Assembly (NCBI GenBank): GCA_033764095.1
Contig: JANRJF010000092.1
Coordinates: 1 to 13,095, forward strand
DNA: 13,095 nt
Direction: 5' to 3'
DNA from: JBDTMT01 sp033764095
Lineage (GTDB): Bacteria; Desulfobacterota; Binatia; HRBIN30; CADEER01
In this document: positions 6,419 to 13,095 of the stretch, in pieces
How the letters are laid out: each line of letters starts with the position of its first letter
Position numbering within the stretch: the first letter of the stretch is position 1
The notes under the pieces: generated by a model
Seen by the model: the letters and a program-made list of their open reading frames with translations, nothing else
Told to the model about the DNA's origin: nothing
Database searches by the model: none
Translations under genes and position numbers: made by a program

Positions 6419-7602
6419 GCACCGGCATGGCGACCACCAACAAGCTGTTCGGCGGCACGATGATGAGCCCGATCGTCGATCCGTACTCGGTCTACAAACG
6501 CCTGCGCGACGACCACCCGGCGATCCCGGTCAACACGATCATGGGCGTCAATTACATGATCACCCGCTACGCCGACGTCGAGGCGGTGCTGAAGGACGGT
6601 AAGACCTTCTCCTCGAAGGCCAACGCGCGCGGCATCGGCATCGTCATGGGGCGCACCATCCTGGAGATGGAGGGCAAGGAGCACGTCCGCTTCCGCAACA
6701 TCATCTCGCCGTTCTTCAGCCCGCGCGCGATGAAGGCCGAGACGCCCGAGGTGGTGACCGGCGTGATAAACCGCACCATCGACGCCTTCGCCGGCGCCGG
6801 CCACGCCGAGCTGGTGCACCAGTTCACCTTCACCTTCCCGATGCAGGTGATGGCGACGATCATCGGGATTCCGGTCGCCGACTACCACGCGTTCCACCGC
6901 ATGGCGATCGACCTGATCAGCGTCGGCGACGATCCGGCGAAGGGCTTCCAGGCGGCGCAGGATCTGGTCGAGTACCTGACGCCGCTGATGGCGGAGCGCC
7001 AGGCCGAGCCGCGCAACGATCTGCTCAGCAAGCTGATGCATGCCGAGGTCGAGGGCAGCCGCCTGACCTCGGAGGAAGTGCTCGGCTTCCTGCGCCTGCT
7101 GCTGCCGGCCGGCGCCGAGACGACCTATCGGCTCACCGGCAGCTGCCTCTACGCGCTGCTCACCCACCCCGAGGTGTACGAGGAAGTGCGCGCCGATCGG
7201 TCGAAGATCGACCTGCTCATCCAGGAGACGCTGCGCTGGGAATCGCCGGTGCAGTTCGTTTCGCGCGAGCCGACCGAGGACGTCGAGATCTCCGGCCATC
7301 CGGTGCCAGCCGGCGGCCTGCTCTCGGTGGTGGTCGGCTCGGCCAACCGCGACGAGCGGCACTACGCCGACCCCGACCGCTTCGACCTGCACCGCAAGAA
7401 TGACGACCACCTCGCCTTCGGCTTCGGTGCGCATTTCTGCGCCGGGTCGCACCTGGCGCTGCTCGAAGCCCGCACCGCGCTCAACGCGCTGCTCGACCGC
7501 CTGCCCAACCTGCGCCTCGACCCGTCGCAGGACAGCACCATCGTCGGCCTGGCGTTCCGCTCGCCGAACCGGCTGCCGGTGCAGTTCGACGTGCGCCACT
7601 AA
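6415..7602 (+). CDS. Cytochrome P450 (bacterial class I, soluble)
   Basis: This is a 395-residue heme-thiolate monooxygenase, normal in length for soluble bacterial CYPs, with no membrane anchor. The I-helix oxygen-binding motif is AGAETT (232-237). The K-helix ExxR is ETLR (E271, R274), the meander region is NRDERHYADPDRFDL (311-325), and the heme loop is FGFGAHFCAG (335-344) with axial Cys342. It would hydroxylate a lipophilic substrate using electrons from a ferredoxin and its reductase, neither of which is encoded in this window. The start is ATG 6415, with AAAGGA (6403-6408) ending 6 nt before it. It is coupled to tetR upstream and followed by a hydrolase and a FATP-type acyl-CoA synthetase, a set that suggests degradation of a terpenoid, steroid or long-chain compound. 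The substrate cannot be named from sequence. Confidence 0.95.
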   Translation: MSTGMATTNKLFGGTMMSPIVDPYSVYKRLRDDHPAIPVNTIMGVNYMITRYADVEAVLKDGKTFSSKANARGIGIVMGRTILEMEGKEHVRFRNIISPFFSPRAMKAETPEVVTGVINRTIDAFAGAGHAELVHQFTFTFPMQVMATIIGIPVADYHAFHRMAIDLISVGDDPAKGFQAAQDLVEYLTPLMAERQAEPRNDLLSKLMHAEVEGSRLTSEEVLGFLRLLLPAGAETTYRLTGSCLYALLTHPEVYEEVRADRSKIDLLIQETLRWESPVQFVSREPTEDVEISGHPVPAGGLLSVVVGSANRDERHYADPDRFDLHRKNDDHLAFGFGAHFCAGSHLALLEARTALNALLDRLPNLRLDPSQDSTIVGLAFRSPNRLPVQFDVRH

Positions 7603-7603
7603 A

Positions 7604-7681
7604 GAATTCACCACGGAGACACGGAGTCACGGAGATCGGAGGGAGTGTCCCTCTGCGTCTCCGTGCCTCCGTGGTGAATTC
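7604..7681. repeat. Inverted repeat of CACGGAG units (long hairpin)
   Basis: The left arm 7604-7626 and right arm 7659-7681 are 23-nt reverse complements with one mismatch, each ending in an EcoRI-like GAATTC. An alternative inner register pairs CACGGAGA (7628-7635) with TCTCCGTG (7658-7665), and GAGGGA (7639-7644) with TCCCTC (7648-7653) around a 3-nt loop, so the whole element can fold as one stem. CACGGAG recurs within each arm. It begins 1 nt after the P450 stop. Intergenic elements of similar 'CACCACGGAG' sequence are scattered in many environmental bacterial genomes. Here it may end P450 transcription. Confidence 0.8.
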
Positions 7682-7732
7682 CTTTTCCGTTCGGTTTCAA
7701 GCTGCTAGCTCGATCCCCTCATTGGAGGTTTT

Positions 7733-8674
7733 ATGCCGCTCGATCCGCAGGCGCAGGCGTTGCTCGATCAGCTCGAATCGATGGGCGGGAAGTCGCTGTC
7801 GGAGATGGGCGTCAGCGAGGCGCGCCAGATGATGGAGATGATGTCGCAGATGCGCGGCGCGCCGGTCGAAGTGGCGTCGGCGGTGGATCGCACCATCCCC
7901 GGCCCGCAGGCCGACATTCCGGTGCGCGTCTACACGCCGCAGGGCACCGCGCCGTTCCCCCTGCTGGTCTACTTCCACGGCGGCGGCTGGGTGCTCGGCA
8001 GCCTGGAGACGCACGACGGCATCTGTCGCGCGCTCGCCAGCGGCGCCGGCTGCGTCGTGGTCTCGGTGGACTATCGGCTCGCGCCCGAGCATCGCTACCC
8101 GGCCGCGGCCGACGACTGCTACGCCGCGACGCAGTGGGCGGCGGCGCGCGCCGCCGAGCTCGGCGCCGACGCCAGACGCGTCGCGATCGGCGGTGACTCC
8201 GCCGGCGGCAACCTGACCGCCGTGGTGGCGCAGATGGCGCGCGATCGCGGCGGTCCGGCGCTGGCATTCCAGCTGCTGATCTACCCGGTCACCGACGCCA
8301 CCAACCTGGAGACCGCGTCGTACCGCGACAACGCCACCGGCTACCTGCTCACCACCGCCGACATGCACTGGTTCTGGGATCACTACCTGGGCGACGGCCG
8401 GCCGCGCGCCGCCGAGCCGTACGCCTCGCCGCTCAAGGCGACGAGCCTCGCCGGGCTGCCGCCGGCGCTGGTGTTGACCGCCGAGTTCGATCCGCTGCGC
8501 GACGAGGGCGAAGCCTACGCGCGCGCCTTGGAAGAGGCCGGCGTGCCGGCGCGCCTGACGCGCTACCAGGGCATGATCCACGGCTTCTTCGGCATGGGGG
8601 CGTTGCTCGACCAGGCGAACGCCGCGGTGAAGGAAGCCTGCGGCAATCTGCGGCTGGCGTTTGCGAGGAAGTAG
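7733..8674 (+). CDS. Alpha/beta hydrolase, HSL (hormone-sensitive lipase-like) carboxylesterase
   Basis: This 313-residue esterase/lipase belongs to family IV (HSL). The oxyanion-hole motif HGGGW is at 82-86, and the nucleophile elbow GDSAGG at 154-159 gives Ser156. The acid is Asp253 in EFDPLRDEG, and the base is His283 in MIHGFF. VDYRLAPEHRYPAAADD (112-128) is the typical family segment between the first two motifs. There is no signal peptide, so it is cytoplasmic. Residues 1-50 form a Met/Gln-rich helical cap, usual for the family. It should hydrolyse carboxylic esters of short to medium acyl chains or cyclic esters. GGAGG at 7724-7728 lies 4 nt before the ATG, slightly close. It sits between the P450 and acyl-CoA synthetase genes, so it may open an ester or lactone formed during breakdown of the P450 substrate. 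Confidence 0.93.
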   Translation: MPLDPQAQALLDQLESMGGKSLSEMGVSEARQMMEMMSQMRGAPVEVASAVDRTIPGPQADIPVRVYTPQGTAPFPLLVYFHGGGWVLGSLETHDGICRALASGAGCVVVSVDYRLAPEHRYPAAADDCYAATQWAAARAAELGADARRVAIGGDSAGGNLTAVVAQMARDRGGPALAFQLLIYPVTDATNLETASYRDNATGYLLTTADMHWFWDHYLGDGRPRAAEPYASPLKATSLAGLPPALVLTAEFDPLRDEGEAYARALEEAGVPARLTRYQGMIHGFFGMGALLDQANAAVKEACGNLRLAFARK

Positions 8675-8929
8675 CTGTCAGCGATCAGCCATCAGCGATC
8701 AGCCATCAGCGATCAGCCATCAGCGGTTTTGCCCAACAGATCACTTCGGACCCCCCATCCTGGCCTTCCCCCGCTGACGCGGGGGAAGGAATCGGATCCA
8801 TGCAGGCCATGTGCGACAGAGCTCATTTCGGTTCCTTCCCCCGCGTCAGCGGGGGAAGGTCAGGATGGGGGTCCGATTTGCTGGGCAAGCCGCTGATGGC
8901 TGATCGCTGATCGCTGATAGCCGACAGCT
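8674..8929. repeat. 256-bp nested palindromic element with 14-bp direct repeats
   Basis: The outer left arm holds three exact tandem copies of CAGCGATCAGCCAT (8679-8692, 8693-8706, 8707-8720) plus CAGCGG. The outer right arm (8890-8929) is an imperfect reverse complement built from the same heptads. Inside, 8731-8791 and 8832-8886 form a second inverted pair. Each inner arm carries its own perfect hairpin: CCTTCCCCCGC (8764-8774) with GCGGGGGAAGG (8779-8789), and 8834-8844 with 8849-8859. The central 40 nt (8792-8831) are unpaired and hold no gene. The element starts on the last base of the hydrolase stop codon and ends 20 nt before the acyl-CoA synthetase ATG. It resembles a non-autonomous, MITE-like or REP-like intergenic repeat. 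No transposase is nearby. Confidence 0.85.
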
Positions 8930-8949
8930 CACAGCCGACCGCCAATCGC

Positions 8950-10746
8950 ATGGATCTCCTCTCCCGCCTCGTCACCCTGCTCGAGGACCTGCGCGAGATC
9001 CCCGCCTACAAGCGCATCGGCGACGCGCTGAACCAGGCGGCGAAGGACGGCTTTCGCACCTGCGGCTACGTCATGCGCGAGCAGGCGGAGCGCATTCCCG
9101 ATCGCGTGCTGCTGCGCTTCGAGGAGGAGCAGGTCAGCTTCGGGCAGTACAACCAGGGCGTCAACCGCTACGCCAACCTGCTGTCCGGCGAAGGCGTGCA
9201 ACGCGGCGAGCCGGTGGCGATCATGATGGAGAACTCGCCCGACTTCCTGATGGCGGAGGGGGCGATGGGCAAGCTCGGCTCGATCGGCGCGCTGATCAAC
9301 ACCAACCTGCGCGGTGCCGGGCTCGCCTACGTGCTGGAGAAGTCGCGCGCCCGCGTCGTGCTCGCCGACGCCGCCTGCTGGCCGGCGCTGCAGGAGCTGC
9401 CGCGCCTCGAGGGTCTGGTACTCTACGCGCAGGCCGAGCCGTCGGCGCTCGCCGGCAGCGCGGCGCGCCCGCTCGGGGAGGCGCTCGCGGCGGCATCGAC
9501 CACCGAGCCGAACATTCCCGACGTGAAGGTCTCGGACGAGATGATGTACATCTACACGTCCGGCACCACCGGCTATCCGAAGCCGACCATCATCCGGCAC
9601 TCGCGCTTCACCATGGGCGGCCAGTCGCTGCGCATCGTGCTGGAGCTGGCGGAGGGCGACTGCTCCTACGCGCCGACGCCGCTGTACCATGGCTACTCGA
9701 ACTTCGTCGGCTTCGCACCCGCCTTCCACGCCGGCACCACGTTCGCGTCGCGGCGCCGCTTCTCGGCCAGCGCGTTCCTCGACGACGTGCAGCGGCACGG
9801 CGCGACGCACTTCATGTACGTCGGCGAGCTGTGCCGCTACCTGCTGCGCCAGCCGCCGACGCGGCGCGACCGCGCCCACACGCTGCGCATCGCCACCGGC
9901 CCCGGGCTGCGGCCGGACATCTGGGCGGCGTTCGTCGAGCGCTTCGGCATCGACCGCATCATCGAGACCTACGGCCAGACCGAGGCGAACCTCAGCCTGA
10001 TGAACCGCCGCGGCCGCGCCGGCTCGGTGGGCCGCGCCGCGCCGTTCCAGCACACGCAGCTCAAGCTGGTGCAGTTCGATCACGACGCGCAGTGCCCGCG
10101 CCGCGGCGCCGACGGCTGGCTGATCGAGTGCGGCCCGGGTGAGGTCGGCGAGCTGCTCAGCGAGGTGTCGAGCAAATCGGTGATGAGCTTCGACGGCTAC
10201 GTCGACAAGGCCGACAACGAGGCCAAGTTGATGCGCGACTGCTTCACCGCCGGCGACGTCTACCTGCGCACCGGCGATCTGCTGCGCCGCGATCGGGCCT
10301 CGTACTACTACTTCGTCGACCGCATCGGCGACACCTTCCGCTGGAAAGGCGAGAACGTCGCCACCGCCGAGGTCGGCGAGCGCCTCAACGGCGCACCCGG
10401 CGTCAGCGAGACCGCCGTCTACGGCGTGCAGGTGCCGCACACCGACGGCCGCGCCGGCATGGCGCTGATCGTGCCGCAGCGCGGCGCCGCGTTCGACCCC
10501 GCCGCCTACTATGCGTTCTGCGAGCGCACGCTGCCGCCCTATGCGCGACCGCTGTTCGTGCGCGTGGCGGAGGCGATGGACGTCACCGGCACGCTCAAGC
10601 ACGTCAAGACGCGCCTGCAGCGCGAAGGCTACGATCCGGCAACGATCGCCGACCCGCTCTGGTTCCGCGACGACGCCGCGCGCACCTACGTGCCGCTCGA
10701 CGCGCCGCTCAAGGCGCGCATCGATTCCGGCGCCATCGCCGTGTGA
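8950..10746 (+). CDS. FATP/FadD6-type very-long-chain acyl-CoA synthetase
   Basis: This 598-residue AMP-forming ligase activates a carboxylic acid to acyl-AMP and then acyl-CoA. The P-loop YIYTSGTTGYPK is at 200-211, the A5 motif YGQTEAN at 341-347, TGDL at 441-444 and FRWKGENVATAEV at 463-475. The C-terminal lysine motif is TGTLKHVK (546-553). Several stretches follow the animal fatty-acid transport protein (SLC27/FATP) and mycobacterial FadD6 pattern rather than ordinary FadD: IRHSRF, YVGELCRYLLRQPP (290-303), GDTFRWKGENV and the ending YVPLD. Its length fits FadD6 (about 600). The usual substrates are long or very-long-chain or sterol-derived acids, often taken up and activated together. 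The ATG lies just after a palindromic repeat with no clear ribosome site. The last 38 bases overlap the end of the opposite-strand gene. Confidence 0.93.
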   Translation: MDLLSRLVTLLEDLREIPAYKRIGDALNQAAKDGFRTCGYVMREQAERIPDRVLLRFEEEQVSFGQYNQGVNRYANLLSGEGVQRGEPVAIMMENSPDFLMAEGAMGKLGSIGALINTNLRGAGLAYVLEKSRARVVLADAACWPALQELPRLEGLVLYAQAEPSALAGSAARPLGEALAAASTTEPNIPDVKVSDEMMYIYTSGTTGYPKPTIIRHSRFTMGGQSLRIVLELAEGDCSYAPTPLYHGYSNFVGFAPAFHAGTTFASRRRFSASAFLDDVQRHGATHFMYVGELCRYLLRQPPTRRDRAHTLRIATGPGLRPDIWAAFVERFGIDRIIETYGQTEANLSLMNRRGRAGSVGRAAPFQHTQLKLVQFDHDAQCPRRGADGWLIECGPGEVGELLSEVSSKSVMSFDGYVDKADNEAKLMRDCFTAGDVYLRTGDLLRRDRASYYYFVDRIGDTFRWKGENVATAEVGERLNGAPGVSETAVYGVQVPHTDGRAGMALIVPQRGAAFDPAAYYAFCERTLPPYARPLFVRVAEAMDVTGTLKHVKTRLQREGYDPATIADPLWFRDDAARTYVPLDAPLKARIDSGAIAV

Positions 10747-11809
10747 GCGGCGCGAGCAGCGCGGCGGCGAGCAGCCACCCGCCATCGCTTGGTCGCGGCG
10801 CGCCGACCTGACATCCATCGCCGCCGCTGGCGGGGGCCATCGCGGTCGGCGTCTGTGCGGGCGCGATCAGCGGGAGGACCTCGACCGTGGCGCCGATCAC
10901 TTCGAAAGGGAGCCCGGCGCCAGCGGAGTCGGTGGCGCGCGAATTGGCGAAGCGCAGCGGATAGAAGCCGGCCAGGGCATCGTCGGCCAGGGCGAGCGTG
11001 CAATGGAAGAGCGGCAGGCCGGTCTGCAGCGCGGCGCCGTCGGCGGACGCGAGGTTGACGCGCACCGCGGTGCAGTCGCTCGCCGGCGTGCAGCCGGTCG
11101 GCCTGAAGGCGAACTCTGCGTCGATCGGCAGCGCGTCGTTGAGGCCGCAGCGCGGCTGCTGCCCGTCTGCCGCGACCGAGATGACTGCATCGGTCTGTAG
11201 ATCGGTGACGACGGACCCCAGGTCCGTATTGGCCTGCAGCGCCAGGTCGATGGTGATCTCGTCGCCGGGAAGGCCATGGCCCGGCTCCGGCACCAGTGCG
11301 GCACCGGCTTCGACGATCAGCCGCGTGTCGTCGCAGCCGATGTCGACCGCGCGGCCTCCCGGCGACAGCGCCTCGGCCGCGACGCAGCGCAGCGGATATG
11401 CATCCGGCGGCGTCGCGGTGAAGACGAAGCAGCTGACCAGCGTGCTGCCGCTGGCGATCGCGTCGCGATCGCGCTGCGCGGTGATGTGGACGCGCAACCC
11501 ATCGCAGTCGACACCCGGCGCGCAATCCGGCGGGGTGAACTCGACGCTGCTGTCGGGCTTGTTGAGCGCCGCGTTCAGGACGCAGGCGGGCTGTGCGTTG
11601 ATCGTGAACCCGACCGGCATCCCCTCCGGGAAGCGCAGCTCGACCGCCACGTCGGCGACATCGGCGGTGGTGAAGAGGCGAATCCCGAACGCCTGTCGTC
11701 CGGGGTGCAGCGTATCGGGATCGACCACCAGGCTCGCCGGTTGCGCGCGTACCGCTGTCGAGCTCGACAGCCAGACGGCGGTGATCACCAAGCCGCACCA
11801 GGGACACAT
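10709..11809 (-). CDS. Secreted protein with two cohesin-like Cys-rich repeats and MYXO-CTERM-like tail
   Basis: This is a 366-residue protein. The signal peptide spans about 1-22 (LVITAVWLSSSTAVRAQ). Two tandem beta-rich domains follow, at about 35-166 and 180-312. They share a pattern: Cys, LNxAL, a PxxC.P..DC segment, RV, a Cys just after a hydrophobic strand, and YPLR. The cysteines are C76, C96, C102 and C127 in the first and C221, C240, C246 and C270 in the second, with nearly equal spacing (20/6/25 versus 19/6/24). The strand pattern (SGxxL..C, YPLRF) resembles cohesin-type domains, but I cannot assign the family firmly. After a Pro/Ala-rich linker (314-328) comes GGDGCQVG (C333), a hydrophobic segment (about 344-356) and an Arg cluster (357-363), the layout of MYXO-CTERM sorting tails. 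This implies anchoring at the cell surface. It is coupled to the GH84 gene upstream (TGATG). Confidence 0.8.
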   Translation of the reverse strand: MCPWCGLVITAVWLSSSTAVRAQPASLVVDPDTLHPGRQAFGIRLFTTADVADVAVELRFPEGMPVGFTINAQPACVLNAALNKPDSSVEFTPPDCAPGVDCDGLRVHITAQRDRDAIASGSTLVSCFVFTATPPDAYPLRCVAAEALSPGGRAVDIGCDDTRLIVEAGAALVPEPGHGLPGDEITIDLALQANTDLGSVVTDLQTDAVISVAADGQQPRCGLNDALPIDAEFAFRPTGCTPASDCTAVRVNLASADGAALQTGLPLFHCTLALADDALAGFYPLRFANSRATDSAGAGLPFEVIGATVEVLPLIAPAQTPTAMAPASGGDGCQVGAPRPSDGGWLLAAALLAPLTRRWRRNRCAP

Positions 11810-13095
11810 CACTGCAGCTCCTCGGGTCCCGCTTCCATTAGCGCGGTGAGGCGGCGGAAGAAATCGCCGAAGACGTCGGCGGGATTCGCCGCGCCGCCGG
11901 AGAGGAAGACGTCGAGGCCGGGTCCGATGCCGGTGTTGCCGCCGACCAGCACCGCCATGCGTCCCGCCGCGGCGAGCCGTGCGTCGTAGGCGGCGCGATC
12001 GCCGTCGCCGTCGATCAGCTCGAGTCCGAGCAGGCCGGCCTCGCCGTAGAGCGCCAGCTTGCGCGCCGCGTCGTCGAGCTCGGCGACCAGCGCCGCATTG
12101 GGTACGTCGCGCTGCAATGCATCTTCCGCCGCGGCGCAGCGGGCGAGGAAGGCGCGCAGCGCAGCCTGGTTCGCGGCTGTGCGGTCGGCGAAGAATGCAT
12201 CGGCCAGAGTGTGCAGCACCGGCGACTCGGCTTCTCGCCCGATCAGCGGGTGGCTGCGGAACTGCTCGGCGATCAATCCCACCGCCTGCGCACCAGCGGC
12301 GGAGCCGGCGATCTCCAGCAACGCGTCGTCGAACGCGGCGTCCGGGTCGTATCCCTCCGGGTCGGCGAAGAAGCGCCCGGCGGTCCACAACGCCAGCTTG
12401 CTCGCCTCGGGCTGCAGCATGGTGTTGAGCAGCACGCCGTCGGTGGCGTCGACGACGCCCGGCTCGCGTGCCCGGTAGGGCGACAGGAACAGCTCGCGGC
12501 TCAGCACGACGTCGTTGACCGGGAAGTTGTCCCACACCACCACCGGGCGCTCGACCAGCTTGGCGTAGTCGACGGCGTCGGCGGCGCGCAGCGGGTTGGC
12601 GAACACGTGCGGGCCGGTCCACAGGATGGCGACGTCGCGCGGCAGCCCCGCATAGGCCGCATAGGCGGTGGCGGAGGGAATCGGGAACATGCCGTCGAAG
12701 GTCGAGCGGCTGGCGCGGAAGTCGTCCGCCGTGCCGGCGTAGTAGTGCGAGATGAAGCACAGGCTGGCGTGCGGATCGCGGCGGCGCAGCGCGGCGCGTG
12801 TCTGGGTGATCAGGCGCACCTGCACGGCCGGATCGGCGGCGCGGCTGGTGGCGGCGAGATCGTCGAACAGCAGGCAGAAGTCGCGCACGCCGACGTCGAA
12901 CAGGGCGCCCAGCTTGTCGACCAGGCGCGCCGGGTCATCGCCGTCGGGATCGAAGCCGCCGCCGGGCGACAATGCGTAGACGAAGCGCACGTGCGACTGT
13001 TCGGCAGCGCGCGCCAGCTCGCCGAAGTGGGCCATCCACTCGGCCGGGTAGGGCTCGCGCCAACGGCTGCGATGGTACGGGTCGAGCTTGGGCGC
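11809..13095 (-). CDS. GH84 beta-N-acetylglucosaminidase (O-GlcNAcase/NagJ-like), partial at its N-terminal side
   Basis: 428 residues are visible, and the frame stays open to the window edge, so the N terminus is missing. The visible start APKLDPYHRSRWREPYPAEW is the family's 'YAPKDDPYHR' region, so the ATG at 13035 is internal, not the start. The paired catalytic aspartates are D78-D79 of the fragment (CLLFDDLA). Substrate-pocket motifs follow: WTGPHVF (159-165) and VWDNFPVND (187-195, with D189 and N190). After the TIM barrel (to about 225) lies a helical region (about 230-370) like the post-catalytic helical domain of bacterial GH84 enzymes, then about 55 residues including GNTGIGPGLDVFL. 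The family cleaves terminal beta-GlcNAc by substrate-assisted catalysis. A secreted role on host, matrix or wall glycans is likely but cannot be confirmed without the N terminus. Its stop overlaps the next start. Confidence 0.93.
   Translation of the reverse strand, partial: APKLDPYHRSRWREPYPAEWMAHFGELARAAEQSHVRFVYALSPGGGFDPDGDDPARLVDKLGALFDVGVRDFCLLFDDLAATSRAADPAVQVRLITQTRAALRRRDPHASLCFISHYYAGTADDFRASRSTFDGMFPIPSATAYAAYAGLPRDVAILWTGPHVFANPLRAADAVDYAKLVERPVVVWDNFPVNDVVLSRELFLSPYRAREPGVVDATDGVLLNTMLQPEASKLALWTAGRFFADPEGYDPDAAFDDALLEIAGSAAGAQAVGLIAEQFRSHPLIGREAESPVLHTLADAFFADRTAANQAALRAFLARCAAAEDALQRDVPNAALVAELDDAARKLALYGEAGLLGLELIDGDGDRAAYDARLAAAGRMAVLVGGNTGIGPGLDVFLSGGAANPADVFGDFFRRLTALMEAGPEELQ
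11818..11823 (-). promoter_or_regulatory. Shine-Dalgarno that sets the start of the cohesin-like gene
   Basis: GAGGAG on the - strand lies inside the last codons of the GH84 gene, 8 nt before the ATG at 11809. Together with the TGATG stop/start overlap it fixes this start, which gives a signal peptide, over longer in-frame readings that run antisense-like through the GH84 gene. Confidence 0.75.

Noticed and set aside
8679..8726. Possible CRISPR array (three 14-bp units)
   Set aside because: The units are directly adjacent with no spacers and are half of a palindrome. No cas gene is present.
8929..10818. 629-residue open frame antisense to the acyl-CoA synthetase
   Set aside because: The + strand reading has all adenylate-forming motifs in order. 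The antisense product has only charged low-complexity sequence.

Overview
The window comes from a high-GC, Gram-negative bacterium: it encodes an outer-membrane barrel, a periplasmic binding protein, and a C-terminal sorting tail of the MYXO-CTERM kind. That tail, the Shine-Dalgarno style, and the mix of a FATP-type acyl-CoA synthetase, a P450 and repeat-filled intergenic gaps suggest a delta-proteobacterial or Binatota-like soil or environmental lineage. The lineage is an inference from content, not a tested placement. No RNA genes, transposases, integrases or CRISPR arrays were seen.

Region 1 (about 1-5662) is a transition-metal uptake locus. A coiled-coil/beta-barrel outer-membrane protein is followed after 9 nt by a ZnuA/TroA-type metal-binding protein, then by a ZIP-family permease. 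A small ribbon-helix-helix (CopG-like) protein lies on the opposite strand. Divergent from it are the ABC ATPase (ZnuC-like) and the permease (ZnuB-like), which overlap by 4 nt. Together these could carry zinc or manganese across both membranes. Strong hairpins sit at the start of the window, between the binding protein and the ZIP gene, after the ZIP gene, and at the znuC start. A near-palindrome lies in the divergent region.

Region 2 (about 5663-10746) looks like a catabolic cassette for a lipophilic compound: a TetR regulator, a cytochrome P450 (4-nt overlap with tetR), an HSL-family alpha/beta hydrolase and a FATP/FadD6-type acyl-CoA synthetase, all on the + strand. Its three non-coding gaps hold three unrelated repeat elements: G-rich heptamers, a 'CACGGAG' inverted repeat, and a 256-bp nested palindrome. 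Each begins at or within 2 nt of the preceding stop codon.

Region 3 (10709-13095, - strand) holds a GH84 beta-N-acetylglucosaminidase cut by the window edge. It is translationally coupled (TGATG) to a secreted protein with two copies of a cysteine-patterned, cohesin-like domain and a MYXO-CTERM-like tail. The end of that protein's gene overlaps the end of the acyl-CoA synthetase gene by 38 bp, tail to tail.
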